DNA of 64,000 bases from contig DKPO01000031.1 in assembly GCA_002471225.1 (NCBI GenBank), positions 121,773-185,772 of the forward strand. Direction: 5' to 3'. The first letter of the stretch is position 1. Each line of letters opens with the position of its first letter. Both the position numbers and the translations under genes were made by a program. Below, piece by piece: positions 24,586 to 33,473 of the stretch. Origin of the DNA: Porphyromonadaceae bacterium UBA7332 (GTDB lineage: Bacteria > Bacteroidota > Bacteroidia > Bacteroidales > UBA7332). Under the pieces are notes generated by a model that worked only from the letters and a program-made list of their open reading frames with translations, was not told the DNA's origin and did no database searches.

Positions 24586-25302
24586 TCATTTGGTTTGAAA
24601 GTATGAGTCGGGAATATTATTCCGTATTAATGCTTTCTTGATCTCCATTGAAAAATTACGTCCCTTTTTAAAATCTGTAACAATCATTTTATGGGGTGCA
24701 TAAACGTTCTGGAACATCCGGTAATTGTCGAAACGGAGTAAGTAGTCGGATACTTCACCTGTTTTTTTATCCGTATATCTGGATCGGACTTGTGTTACGA
24801 GACCCGAGTTTTTTGCTACATATAAACGGTGATTCTCATTGTAAGAGGTATATTGAACGATCCAGTTCGGAACATGATTGATTAAAGTATCTCCGGCCAA
24901 ATGAGAATTTAGTTTTTTGTCTTTCCATTCGGCGAAATTCAGAATAGGGTTATTGTCTTCATGGGGTATTTGTTGTTTCTTCCAGAAACCAAGGATTTTC
25001 ATCCAGAATATTTCGTCCTGACGGACAAAATCAAATTTGAATCCAAACAGATTTACTTCGCCGCGGAAAATATTCATACCATTTGTAATCACGTGGAGAG
25101 GAAAGTCTTTTCCCTTATAGTTCATGACTACATCCACATCAATTTTATTTTGCTTTATCACGCCTTCTAATTCCGCGAATCGCGTAATTTCGAAGAATTT
25201 ATCTTCCAGTTGTTGCGGAGTAGGTTTCGGAGATTGAGCAAAAGTGTGAAATAAGTTTATTGTAAATAAAAATAGGATAAGGATTATGCGGTCTATTTTC
25301 AT
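24586..25302 (-). CDS. Exported protein of unknown function, LolA-like fold suspected
   Basis: A 238-residue protein with a signal peptide (ILILFLFTINLFHTFAQ). The mature part alternates short beta-like strands (DVDVVMNYKGKDFPLHVIT, GEVNLFGFKFDFVRQD, RLYVAKNSGLVTQVRSRY), as in periplasmic lipoprotein-carrier or DUF4292-type folds, but no signature is strong enough to name it. It precedes the permease-xpt pair on the same strand, 92 bases upstream. Confidence 0.65.
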   Translation of the reverse strand: MKIDRIILILFLFTINLFHTFAQSPKPTPQQLEDKFFEITRFAELEGVIKQNKIDVDVVMNYKGKDFPLHVITNGMNIFRGEVNLFGFKFDFVRQDEIFWMKILGFWKKQQIPHEDNNPILNFAEWKDKKLNSHLAGDTLINHVPNWIVQYTSYNENHRLYVAKNSGLVTQVRSRYTDKKTGEVSDYLLRFDNYRMFQNVYAPHKMIVTDFKKGRNFSMEIKKALIRNNIPDSYFQTK

Positions 25303-25394
25303 ATAAATATTATATAAAGATTAACGTAGTAGTCAATAGGTTAAACATGTATTATTGCGAAACAAAAGTAATAGATTATATGTTAATTCAATAC

Positions 25395-25445
25395 ATTTCT
25401 TTGATCTTAACGTTCGTTCGAAGATCAAAGAAATATATAACTTTG
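25395..25445 (+). promoter_or_regulatory. ompA-like promoter overlapped by a 14-bp inverted repeat
   Basis: ATTTCTTTGATCTT (25395-25408) and AAGATCAAAGAAAT (25421-25434) are perfect inverse arms around a 12-base centre. TAACTTTG (25438-25445), the -7 box, begins 3 bases after the right arm, so the repeat occupies the -33 region. It resembles an operator. Confidence 0.7.
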
Positions 25446-25486
25446 TAGAAACAAACTAAACTAATAACCGAATAAATTAAACAATT

Positions 25487-26179
25487 ATGAAAAAGAAGAA
25501 CCTTTTTTACTCGCTTTTTTTAAGCTCAGCATTGATTTTTAGTTCATGTAATATGAACAATACAGCTAAAGGCGGTCTTATCGGTGGTGGCGGTGGAGCC
25601 GGCTTAGGTGCAGGTATCGGTGCATTAATCGGTGGTGGTAAAGGTGCAGGTATCGGAGCAGCTATTGGTGGTGTTGTAGGTACAACAGCCGGTATTCTGA
25701 TTGGTAAAAAAATGGACAAACAGAAGAAAGAACTTGAAGAACAAATCAAGAATGCACAAATCGAAGAGGTTACTGATGCAAATGGTTTGAAAGCGATTAA
25801 AGTGACATTTAATAGCGGTATTTTGTTTGCTACAGGTAAAAGTAACCTTAGCCAGACAGCTAAATCTGAATTATCAGAATTTGCATCTTCATTGGTTAAT
25901 AACCCGGGAACAGATGTATCTATTTTAGGTTATACAGATAATACAGGTAGCTTGGCTGTAAACGAAAAATTATCTTTGGAAAGAGCTCAATCAGTAGGAA
26001 ACTACCTTATTAACAGTGGTGTTTCTTCTAACCGTATTACTACTAAAGGTATGGCTTGGAATGATCCGGTGGCTAGTAATGCAACACCTGAAGGTCGTGC
26101 TCAAAACCGTCGAGTAGAAATCTACATTACAGCTGACCAACAAATGATCAAAAATGCTGAATCAGGTAATTTGCACTAA
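25487..26179 (+). CDS. OmpA family lipoprotein with glycine zipper
   Basis: A 230-residue lipoprotein (lipobox FSSC, Cys21). A glycine-zipper segment rich in GxGxG repeats (about 30-75, for example GAGLGAGIGALIGGG) is followed by a short helix and a C-terminal OmpA domain. The peptidoglycan-binding blocks are LGYTDNTGS, NEKLSLERAQSVGNYL and GRAQNRRVEI. It likely links the outer membrane to the cell wall. It has its own promoter with a perfect inverted repeat, and a strong terminator. Confidence 0.9.
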   Translation: MKKKNLFYSLFLSSALIFSSCNMNNTAKGGLIGGGGGAGLGAGIGALIGGGKGAGIGAAIGGVVGTTAGILIGKKMDKQKKELEEQIKNAQIEEVTDANGLKAIKVTFNSGILFATGKSNLSQTAKSELSEFASSLVNNPGTDVSILGYTDNTGSLAVNEKLSLERAQSVGNYLINSGVSSNRITTKGMAWNDPVASNATPEGRAQNRRVEIYITADQQMIKNAESGNLH

Positions 26180-26198
26180 TTCAGAATGAATAATAAAC

Positions 26199-26236
26199 GA
26201 AAAGGGGGTATTCAAGTGAATACCCCCTTTTTTTAT
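26199..26236. terminator. Bidirectional terminator between ompA-like and cvfB
   Basis: AAAAGGGGGTATTC and GAATACCCCCTTTT form a perfect 14-bp stem with a 4-base loop and T runs both ways. Confidence 0.93.
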
Positions 26237-27072
26237 TTTTGAGCACGGAAGATTCCGTTTTCTTTAATCTCGATCATACGTTTTTTGTATAATGCGCCAA
26301 TGGCTTTTTTGAAAGCCTTTTTGCTGCAAGCAAAATATTCTTCAATTTTATCAGCAGGGGATTTATCAGACAAAGGCAAAAATCCGTCATTCTCATCAAG
26401 AGCTTCAAGAATTGATTCTGAAAGCGGATCAATACGTTGCTCATATCCCAGAGGTTGCAATGATATATCTATTTTCTGATCATCACGTACGTACTTGACA
26501 TAAGCCGTGAGCGTATCACCTACACGTACATCGCAGAATATTTCGTTGAAATAAATCATACCGCTGAATTTATTGTCAACAATAACTTTAAAACCAAGAT
26601 CTGTACGTTGATAGACCATTACAGAAACTTCCTGATTTACTTCGTACTCAGGTAAAACATTGTCCAGAAACTTCTCGATTTTAGCAGAAGCCACAATACG
26701 CTGAGATTCCTGATCCAGATAAACATATACCGTGTACGAACGATCCTCCATCATCTTTGTTTTCTGTTCGCGGAAAGGAACTAATAAATCTTTCATTAAT
26801 CCCCAATCCATGAAAGCTCCGATACGGTTTGTTGAGTTGACGCTTAGAAAAGCGAATTCACCAACCTGAGCGAAAGGTATTTCCGTTGTGGCAATAAGTC
26901 TGTCTTCGGAATCTTTGTATATGAAAACTTCTACTGACTCGCCAATTTGTAACCCTTCAGGGATATAGCGTACAGGAAGAAGTATTTCACCTAATTCTTT
27001 ACCATCTAAATACATTCCGAAATCCAATTCTTTCAGGACTTCAAGTGTATTAAACTTACCTATTTGAACCAT
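26233..27072 (-). CDS. S1 RNA-binding domain protein, CvfB family
   Basis: A 279-residue protein of the CvfB group: several S1-like OB domains followed by a C-terminal winged helix. The N-terminal KFNTLEVLKELDFGMYLDG and GEILLPVRYIPEGLQIGE are family hallmarks. KIEEYFACSKKAFKKAIGAL is the winged-helix part. CvfB proteins bind RNA and modulate expression. Its end falls within the shared terminator. Confidence 0.88.
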   Translation of the reverse strand: MVQIGKFNTLEVLKELDFGMYLDGKELGEILLPVRYIPEGLQIGESVEVFIYKDSEDRLIATTEIPFAQVGEFAFLSVNSTNRIGAFMDWGLMKDLLVPFREQKTKMMEDRSYTVYVYLDQESQRIVASAKIEKFLDNVLPEYEVNQEVSVMVYQRTDLGFKVIVDNKFSGMIYFNEIFCDVRVGDTLTAYVKYVRDDQKIDISLQPLGYEQRIDPLSESILEALDENDGFLPLSDKSPADKIEEYFACSKKAFKKAIGALYKKRMIEIKENGIFRAQK

Positions 27073-27127
27073 TATTTATAATATATAGTGTGAAACGTTC
27101 ATTTGTAACATAAACAAATGAGTTGCA

Positions 27128-27135
27128 CAAAGTTA
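27128..27135 (-). promoter_or_regulatory. -7 element for cvfB
   Basis: TAACTTTG on the minus strand, 56 bases before the cvfB start. The -33 box is not clear. Confidence 0.5.
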
Positions 27136-27188
27136 GTGTATTTTTTTGCATTTTCTTCAGCTAAAACACATAATGAACATTGAAAAGA

Positions 27189-27218
27189 TTGTCTGTCATG
27201 ATTAAATAACTATTTTTG
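27189..27218 (+). promoter_or_regulatory. Promoter of the SGNH hydrolase gene
   Basis: TTG (27189-27191), 19 bases, then TATTTTTG (27211-27218). The start codon at 27248 lies 30 bases on. Confidence 0.75.
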
Positions 27219-27247
27219 TGCAAACAGAAATAAAATTAATATTCACC

Positions 27248-28540
27248 ATGAAGAAGATTTTATCTATCTTTCTTTTTAGTACGGCTTTTTCAGTTTTTTC
27301 TCAGCAGTCATCTCAAAAGATTCTGATCTTAGGCAATGATATGGCAAGAGGACGTGAAGTCGTTAATCCTGAACGCAATTTATATACTTCGCAGTTAAAA
27401 GATCTATTAGGTGAGCAGGTTGAAATAAAAACGCTATGTTTTGATAATGAGTTGTTTTATATGCACCCGAAACTATCTGACAGTATCGCTGCTTTTTCTC
27501 CTGATCAGATTGTATGGGAGTTAGGTAGCCAGACTGAGATTGACCAGTCAGGCTTGAAATATAAAAAGGTGATGCGTGAGGTTTCAGCTTTTCAAAAAGA
27601 ACTTCTTAAAAACTACCCTCAGATAACACAGACTTTCCTTTATCCTACCGATAAAATAGAGCCATTCAGTGAGTATCACTCTTTGTTAAACCTAGTGGAA
27701 GCTGATGTAAAGGTTGCAGGTGGACAAGTGCTTCGGACGGATTCGATTGTTCCGGGCCGTACGCCTTTTCTGGATAAGAAATATCAGCCAACTTCTTTAG
27801 GGTCATCTTATATCGCGTGGAATTTGTTTGTGACTATAACAAATCAACCTGAAGCTAATTCTGCTGCAATAGCACGTCCCGGATGTGAGTTTCGTAGTTC
27901 GGCAGGATGGAAAGAAGGAGAGGACTGGCATTCTTTAAATGAAGAGATTAATCAGAAAGTTTCCCGACCACTTGATTTATTACTTATAGGTAATTCGCTT
28001 ACTCAGGGTTTTGGCGGCACCCGTAATCTGGTTGTTTATAAGCCGGGACAGAAAGCGGCTGATAAAGCTTTTGAAGGTTTGGAGTGGGAAACTGCAGCTA
28101 TAGCCGGAGATAAGGTTCAACATATTCTTTATCGTATTAAGCACGGGAATTATGAGCAATCTAAAGCTAAACATATTGTATTAACATTAGGTGTTAATAA
28201 CTTGCCGAACGGTGAAAATACACCTGAGGAGGTTGCTTCCGGTATTGCTTCATGTGTAAAAGAATTGACAAATCGATTCCCTGATAGCCGTATCTATGTT
28301 TTAGGTCCGTTGCCAGCATCGAATGATCCGACATCGGATATTCGTCAGGCGATAATTGGTGTACATGCTGAACTGAAACAAATGAAATTTGAAGGAAAAG
28401 CAAGTTATATTGATCCGACCGCCTGGTTTATTGAAGGAAATGGAATGCTGAATACGGAATTATTTGTTCGTGATCAGATGCATTTGTCTCCGAAAGGGTA
28501 TGAGGTCTGGGCTTCCAAAATAAGAGATTTAATTGATTAA
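27248..28540 (+). CDS. Exported SGNH/GDSL hydrolase with a second degenerate SGNH-like half
   Basis: A 430-residue exported protein (signal MKKILSIFLFSTAFSVFSQ). The C-terminal half, from about 245, is a GDSL esterase: GNSLTQGFGG (catalytic Ser), GVNNLPNG (GxND-like block) and DQMHLSPKGY (Asp-x-x-His). Such enzymes often deacetylate polysaccharides. The N-terminal half (KILILGNDMARGREV and later VWELGSQTEID) resembles another SGNH fold without the catalytic Ser, so a tandem arrangement is likely. The start at 27248 is preferred because the frame upstream lies in the promoter. Confidence 0.82.
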   Translation: MKKILSIFLFSTAFSVFSQQSSQKILILGNDMARGREVVNPERNLYTSQLKDLLGEQVEIKTLCFDNELFYMHPKLSDSIAAFSPDQIVWELGSQTEIDQSGLKYKKVMREVSAFQKELLKNYPQITQTFLYPTDKIEPFSEYHSLLNLVEADVKVAGGQVLRTDSIVPGRTPFLDKKYQPTSLGSSYIAWNLFVTITNQPEANSAAIARPGCEFRSSAGWKEGEDWHSLNEEINQKVSRPLDLLLIGNSLTQGFGGTRNLVVYKPGQKAADKAFEGLEWETAAIAGDKVQHILYRIKHGNYEQSKAKHIVLTLGVNNLPNGENTPEEVASGIASCVKELTNRFPDSRIYVLGPLPASNDPTSDIRQAIIGVHAELKQMKFEGKASYIDPTAWFIEGNGMLNTELFVRDQMHLSPKGYEVWASKIRDLID

Positions 28541-28552
28541 ATAACAGGATTT

Positions 28553-29263
28553 ATGCAAACAGCTAAAGAGATTCGCTCATTTTTACAGACTCAGCAGAAT
28601 CTTCCGAAAAAAGAAATTTTGCAGCGCTTCTTTAAGACTGGTAAAGGTGAATATGGATATGGAGATGTGTTTCTTGGCCTCACTGTTCCCCAGACACGTG
28701 CGTTTGCCAAAAGTTTTCAACATATTCCGTTAGCAGAGGTAGAATCTTTATTAAGATCACCTGAGCATGAATGTCGTTTATGTGCATTGGAGATCCTGAT
28801 ATTCAAATATAAAACGAAGGATGAAGCACTCAGACAGGCTATCTTTGATCTTTATTTGAGACAAACGGAACATGTTAATAACTGGGATTTAGTTGATCTT
28901 TCAGCTCCTAAATTAGTTGCTCCTCACTTGCCTTCAGGAGAACGTGATATTCTTTATAAGTTAGCTGAAAGTAGTAATATGTGGGAACGAAGAATTTCAG
29001 TGGTTGCTACGCTGGCTTATGTCAGAAAGAACGATCTGGAAGATGCTGTCAGACTTTGCAGTTTCCATATAGAAGATCCGCATGACTTAATGCATAAAGC
29101 AGTTGGTTGGGTATTACGGGAGATCGGTAAAAAAGATATGTCTCGTCTGCGCGACTTTTTGCATGAGCATAAAGCTAAAATAGCTCGTACAACATTAAGA
29201 TATGCAATAGAGAAAATGGAGAAAGAAGAACGAACTTATTTTATGACTCTAAATCAGAAGTAA
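28553..29263 (+). CDS. DNA alkylation repair protein, AlkD family
   Basis: A 236-residue helical-repeat protein. Blocks GLTVPQTRAFAKSF, HECRLCALEIL, NNWDLVDLSAP and KAVGWVLREIG are those of AlkD, a glycosylase for alkylated bases built from HEAT-like repeats. It begins 12 bases after the SGNH gene and ends 1 base before the M20 gene, so the three are probably co-transcribed. Confidence 0.92.
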   Translation: MQTAKEIRSFLQTQQNLPKKEILQRFFKTGKGEYGYGDVFLGLTVPQTRAFAKSFQHIPLAEVESLLRSPEHECRLCALEILIFKYKTKDEALRQAIFDLYLRQTEHVNNWDLVDLSAPKLVAPHLPSGERDILYKLAESSNMWERRISVVATLAYVRKNDLEDAVRLCSFHIEDPHDLMHKAVGWVLREIGKKDMSRLRDFLHEHKAKIARTTLRYAIEKMEKEERTYFMTLNQK

Positions 29264-29264
29264 A

Positions 29265-30329
29265 ATGATGTGTATAGATGAATTATATTATTGGGCGGTT
29301 GATCTTTTGAAAGAGATGATTCGTATCCCTTCTTTAAGTCGAAATGAAAATGAAGTTGCTGATTTTGTAGAAGCAAAAATAAAGTCATTAGGTATTCCGG
29401 TGAATCGATCGGGTAATAATTTATGGGCTTTTGCAAATCCGTATGATCCCGCAAAGAAAACAATTTTGTTTAATTCGCATTTGGATACCGTAAAGCCATC
29501 TGCCAGTTGGACGAAAGATCCATTTGGTGCAGAAACTGATGGAGAAACGATCTGGGGATTGGGGTCTAACGATGCCGGAGCTTCGGTTGTAGCCCAGTTA
29601 GCCTGCTTTTGTCATTATTTTGGCAAAGAGCTACCCTATAATTTAATATATTCGGCGACAGCGGAGGAGGAAGTATCGGGTGAAGAAGGTATTGCTTCTC
29701 TTTTACCGTTGCTACCACCGATTGATTTAGGTATAGTTGGTGAGCCAACACAAATGCGATTGGCTATTGCCGAAAAAGGGTTGATGGTTGTAGATGGTAT
29801 TGTGAGAGGGAAGTCAGGACATGCTGCCAGAAATGAGGGTGTAAATGCTATCTATGAAGCATTACCTGTGATAATGGGTGTAAAGGATCTTAGATTCCCG
29901 AAAGAATCAGAGATATTAGGTCCCGTTAAAGTGACTATGACTGTGATTAATGCCGGAAGTCAGCATAATGTTATTCCCGACCAACTGACGTTTACGTTAG
30001 ATGTACGGACGAACGAATGTTATTCCAATGAGGAAGCATTTGAATTCCTTTGTGAACATTTGCCATGTGAGATGAAAGCCAGATCGTACCGATTGAATTC
30101 TTCAGGTATATCTATGGATCATCCTTTCGTGCAAAGAGCTAAGTTATTGGGTCTGGACTGTTTTGGTTCTCCTACTTTATCTGATCAGTCCCGAATGAAC
30201 TTTGAAACCGTTAAAATCGGTCCCGGTGATTCGGCTCGCAGCCATACGGCAGATGAATATATACGATTGGAAGAAATACGTGAAGGAATTGAAATCTACG
30301 CCAAGCTACTTAAAGAGTTGATTCTTTAA
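29265..30329 (+). CDS. M20 family metallopeptidase, ArgE-like deacylase
   Basis: A 354-residue M20 enzyme. Metal-site blocks are FNSHLDTVKPSASW (His, Asp), GLGSNDAGAS (Asp), SATAEEEVSG (Glu-Glu) and the C-terminal SHTADEYI (His). The dimerisation domain with KSGHAARNEGVNA is present. It closely resembles Bacteroidetes enzymes acting on N-acetyl- or N-succinyl-citrulline/ornithine in arginine synthesis, but no arg gene is near. Start may be Met1 or Met2. Confidence 0.85.
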   Translation: MMCIDELYYWAVDLLKEMIRIPSLSRNENEVADFVEAKIKSLGIPVNRSGNNLWAFANPYDPAKKTILFNSHLDTVKPSASWTKDPFGAETDGETIWGLGSNDAGASVVAQLACFCHYFGKELPYNLIYSATAEEEVSGEEGIASLLPLLPPIDLGIVGEPTQMRLAIAEKGLMVVDGIVRGKSGHAARNEGVNAIYEALPVIMGVKDLRFPKESEILGPVKVTMTVINAGSQHNVIPDQLTFTLDVRTNECYSNEEAFEFLCEHLPCEMKARSYRLNSSGISMDHPFVQRAKLLGLDCFGSPTLSDQSRMNFETVKIGPGDSARSHTADEYIRLEEIREGIEIYAKLLKELIL

Positions 30330-30338
30330 AGAATAAGT

Positions 30339-31598
30339 ATGAAAATAGCCATTCTTACAGATACTCCCCCTATGTTGCTGGGAGATCAGGGAGAGTATTG
30401 TGGTCGGGGGTGGATTGATTCATTTATCTGTCATCTCGCCCGTATAAAAGGGATACAAATATATGTACTTTATAATTCGCGTACTGAGAAACAGGTAATA
30501 CAAAGAAATAATGTTTACTATGTTCCAGTACGCAATTCTTTAACTTTTTCAGTTAAAGCTTTAAATGTAATACCAAGATTGCTAGGTTTCTGGGAACGTA
30601 AAAATGATATTCAGAAATATATAGATATAATAGAGGCGATTAGTCCTGATGTAATTCATATTTTCGGAACAGAATGGATCGGCATACGTTTATTACAGTA
30701 TTCATATCGTAATATTTTGGTTCATATTCAAGGATTTGTCTCCATCTGGCAATCATATCAATACGTATATTCTAAGGGGTCGCGAAGTGAATTGATATAT
30801 AAATCACTGCAAACAATCAAATCATCACTCTTTGGAATGTCTTTAATGCATCAGTACTCGGCCATGAAGAATGCAGGAATCCGGGAAGTCAGTTGTTTTA
30901 AAGAACGAGCTTATTTTGCCGGACGTACGAGTTTTGATCGTCAAATCATACAAGATGCGAATTCAGATTCCCACTATTTTCATATAGATGAATTATTGCG
31001 GAGTGCTTTTTATACAGCAGATCCCTGGAATTCTCATATAAATAATGATGCTTTAGATCTTGTATCAACTCTTTCGGACAGGGTTTACAAAGGATTAGAT
31101 TTGATTATAGAGGTCTGTAAGATTTTGGATAAGGAAATCACATTTAAAATAGTATGGCATATTGCCGGCATAAGTGAACAATCCGATACATGGAAACTAT
31201 TCAGAGGAAATACACGGTTTAAGAATATCAGACTTATAGCAGAAGGTGTTGTGCAAGAAAAATCATTAATCAGTTTACTGCAAAATTGCGATGCTTATGT
31301 TCACCCATCCCGTATAGAAAATAGTCCCAATAGCTTATGTGAAGCACAAATACTTGGTGTGCCTGTTATCGCCAGAAATACAGGAGGTATATCTTCTTTA
31401 GTAGCAAACGGGGAAACAGGAGTTCTTTTCAATAACATGTTCCAACTTATAGAGATAATCGAGTCATTACACATGCAAACTCAAATGTTTGCACAATTAG
31501 GTAAACAAGGCCGCGAATGTGCTTTAATCAGACACAATGCAGATAAGATTATCTCCGATACCCTGAAAGCATATAAATATATAATTGCAGATTTATGA
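30339..31598 (+). CDS. Glycosyltransferase family 4-like
   Basis: A 419-residue GT-B enzyme. The C-terminal donor domain carries HPSRIENSPNSLCEAQILG (the E-x7-E type motif) and NTGGISSLV. The N-terminus KIAILTDTPPMLLGDQGE is an acceptor-side Rossmann strand. It starts 9 bases after the M20 gene and overlaps the following GT2 gene by 4 bases. It belongs to a three-transferase group for a surface glycan; the sugar is unknown. Confidence 0.88.
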   Translation: MKIAILTDTPPMLLGDQGEYCGRGWIDSFICHLARIKGIQIYVLYNSRTEKQVIQRNNVYYVPVRNSLTFSVKALNVIPRLLGFWERKNDIQKYIDIIEAISPDVIHIFGTEWIGIRLLQYSYRNILVHIQGFVSIWQSYQYVYSKGSRSELIYKSLQTIKSSLFGMSLMHQYSAMKNAGIREVSCFKERAYFAGRTSFDRQIIQDANSDSHYFHIDELLRSAFYTADPWNSHINNDALDLVSTLSDRVYKGLDLIIEVCKILDKEITFKIVWHIAGISEQSDTWKLFRGNTRFKNIRLIAEGVVQEKSLISLLQNCDAYVHPSRIENSPNSLCEAQILGVPVIARNTGGISSLVANGETGVLFNNMFQLIEIIESLHMQTQMFAQLGKQGRECALIRHNADKIISDTLKAYKYIIADL

Positions 31599-32344
31599 AA
31601 CTATCCATCATTACGATCAACAAAAATAACGCTTCCGGTCTGCTTAAGACATTGGAAAGTATCAGAGATCAGTTGACAGAACAGATGGAGTTATTAGTGA
31701 TAGACGGAGTTTCGGTAGATAATAGTCTCGATATTATTTATACCTATCAAAAATATATAACAGCTTATATCTCCGAACCCGATAAGGGCATTTATGATGC
31801 AATGAATAAAGGGGTTAAAATGGCTCAGGGAGAATATGTTTATTTTCTGAATGCCGGGGATACCTGGAATAAGGAATTAAGTTTATATGATATATTACTT
31901 AATTCTGAAGATTCGGATTTCATATTCGGCTCTTGTAACCTTATTTATTCAGATATCCTAAGCTATACGGACTATCTGCCAATTAGAATGAAGAAGTACG
32001 ATTTTTATGATGGAGTTTGTCATCAGTCTATGATTATAAAGCGTAAATTATTTCTAAGAGGTGGATACCGGACAGATCTTTTAGTCTCAGATTGGTATTT
32101 TATGATTGAATCTATCTTAGTTCATTCTAAAACATTTACAACTCTGCCTTTTGTCTTTTGTATATACGATTTTCGGGGTGTAAGTTCTTCTTCTGAAGGA
32201 CAGGAAAGAATAAAAACAGAGAAGCAGGAATTGTGGAAAGCCCATCGTTTAGGTTGGAACCATTGGGAATATATTACGTACTGCCTCTCTCCACGGATCT
32301 TGAAGAAGAAACTTTTTGTGCGTTTAATCAGGATATTATCATAA
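31595..32344 (+). CDS. Glycosyltransferase family 2
   Basis: A 249-residue GT-A enzyme beginning KLSIITINKNNASGLLKTLE. SEPDKGIYDAMNKGVKMAQG and YFLNAGDTW mark the group that includes WcaE-like capsule transferases. The nucleotide-binding DXD appears as the acidic ELLVIDGVSVD / NAGD region. It overlaps the previous gene by 4 bases (ATGA) and precedes the next by 13. Confidence 0.9.
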   Translation: MKLSIITINKNNASGLLKTLESIRDQLTEQMELLVIDGVSVDNSLDIIYTYQKYITAYISEPDKGIYDAMNKGVKMAQGEYVYFLNAGDTWNKELSLYDILLNSEDSDFIFGSCNLIYSDILSYTDYLPIRMKKYDFYDGVCHQSMIIKRKLFLRGGYRTDLLVSDWYFMIESILVHSKTFTTLPFVFCIYDFRGVSSSSEGQERIKTEKQELWKAHRLGWNHWEYITYCLSPRILKKKLFVRLIRILS

Positions 32345-32357
32345 TCAGAAGTTAATA

Positions 32358-33464
32358 ATGAAAATATTATTTTTAGGTGAATGTAGTAATTTACATAACA
32401 CTTTAGCCAGAGGATTGCGCTCAAAAGGGCATGATGTTACGACTATCTCAGATGGAAGTGGCTGGATGAATAATGACAGAGATATTGATATAACCCGTAA
32501 GAGTAATGGTTTGATTGATACTATTTTGTATGTCTGTAAGATTATTCGCCATATCCCGAATATGTGTGGTTATGATGTCGTACAGATAAAGCATCCCTGT
32601 TTTTTTGATTTAAAGATCCGATGGAATAAATCCCTGTTTCGTATAATCCGACGATACAATAAGAAGGTTTTCCTTGGAGCATTCAATACGGATTATTTTT
32701 ATTTGCGAACTTGCTTTGATAAGAAGACGTTTGAATATTCAGACTACTTTATTAAAGATGAACGAATTGATTTAGGTATATCCGAATTGGATACAGATTT
32801 CTGGTTATCCGAAAAAGCTAAGAACTATAGTTATTATGTAGCTAAATCATGCGATGGCATTATTGCTTGTTTATATGAATATTACGTATCTTATAAACCA
32901 GAATTTGAGGATAAGCTAATATACATACCCTTACCAATAGATTTTACAGATATTCCTGAAGCTAAGATAAGAGAGGTGATGAATCCGGAACCTATACGTT
33001 TTTTTATTGGAATACAAACTCATCGGAATAAATTAAAAGGAACAGATGTTATGTATAGGGCTTTACTTCGATTAAAAAGTGATTATCCGGATGAATGTCA
33101 GATTGTTTATACAGAGTCAACTCCCTATCATGAATATAAAATTATGCAACAGACTTCGCACGTAATACTGGATCAGCTATATTCATATACACCCGGAATG
33201 AATGGGGTTTTAGGATTGGCTCAGGGATTAGTGGTAGTAGGTGGTGGTGAGGAAGAGATGTATCAGTTAAAGAAAGAATCCAAATTACGCCCAATCGTAA
33301 ATGTCAAACCCTCTGAGGACTCTGTCTACAATGCTTTAAAGCAGTTAATTCTTCACCCGGATCAAATCAGAAAATTATCTGGAGAAGCTATTTTATATGC
33401 AAAGAAATATCATGACCACACGATCGTTGTACAATCCTATTTAAACTTCTGGAAACAGTTTTAA
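32358..33464 (+). CDS. Glycosyltransferase family 4-like
   Basis: A 368-residue GT-B protein. The N-terminus KILFLGECSNLHNTLARGL is a Rossmann strand. GVLGLAQGLVVVGGGEEE followed by PIVNVKP corresponds to the donor site. The family level is clear but the group is divergent. It is the last of three transferases and meets the minus-strand flippase after 9 bases. Confidence 0.8.
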   Translation: MKILFLGECSNLHNTLARGLRSKGHDVTTISDGSGWMNNDRDIDITRKSNGLIDTILYVCKIIRHIPNMCGYDVVQIKHPCFFDLKIRWNKSLFRIIRRYNKKVFLGAFNTDYFYLRTCFDKKTFEYSDYFIKDERIDLGISELDTDFWLSEKAKNYSYYVAKSCDGIIACLYEYYVSYKPEFEDKLIYIPLPIDFTDIPEAKIREVMNPEPIRFFIGIQTHRNKLKGTDVMYRALLRLKSDYPDECQIVYTESTPYHEYKIMQQTSHVILDQLYSYTPGMNGVLGLAQGLVVVGGGEEEMYQLKKESKLRPIVNVKPSEDSVYNALKQLILHPDQIRKLSGEAILYAKKYHDHTIVVQSYLNFWKQF

Positions 33465-33473
33465 TCGGTTTGG

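Noticed and set aside
25395..25434. Mpi-type recombination site (the centre resembles ACGTTCGT)
   Set aside because: Only one such core exists locally; a second inverted copy and an invertible segment are missing.
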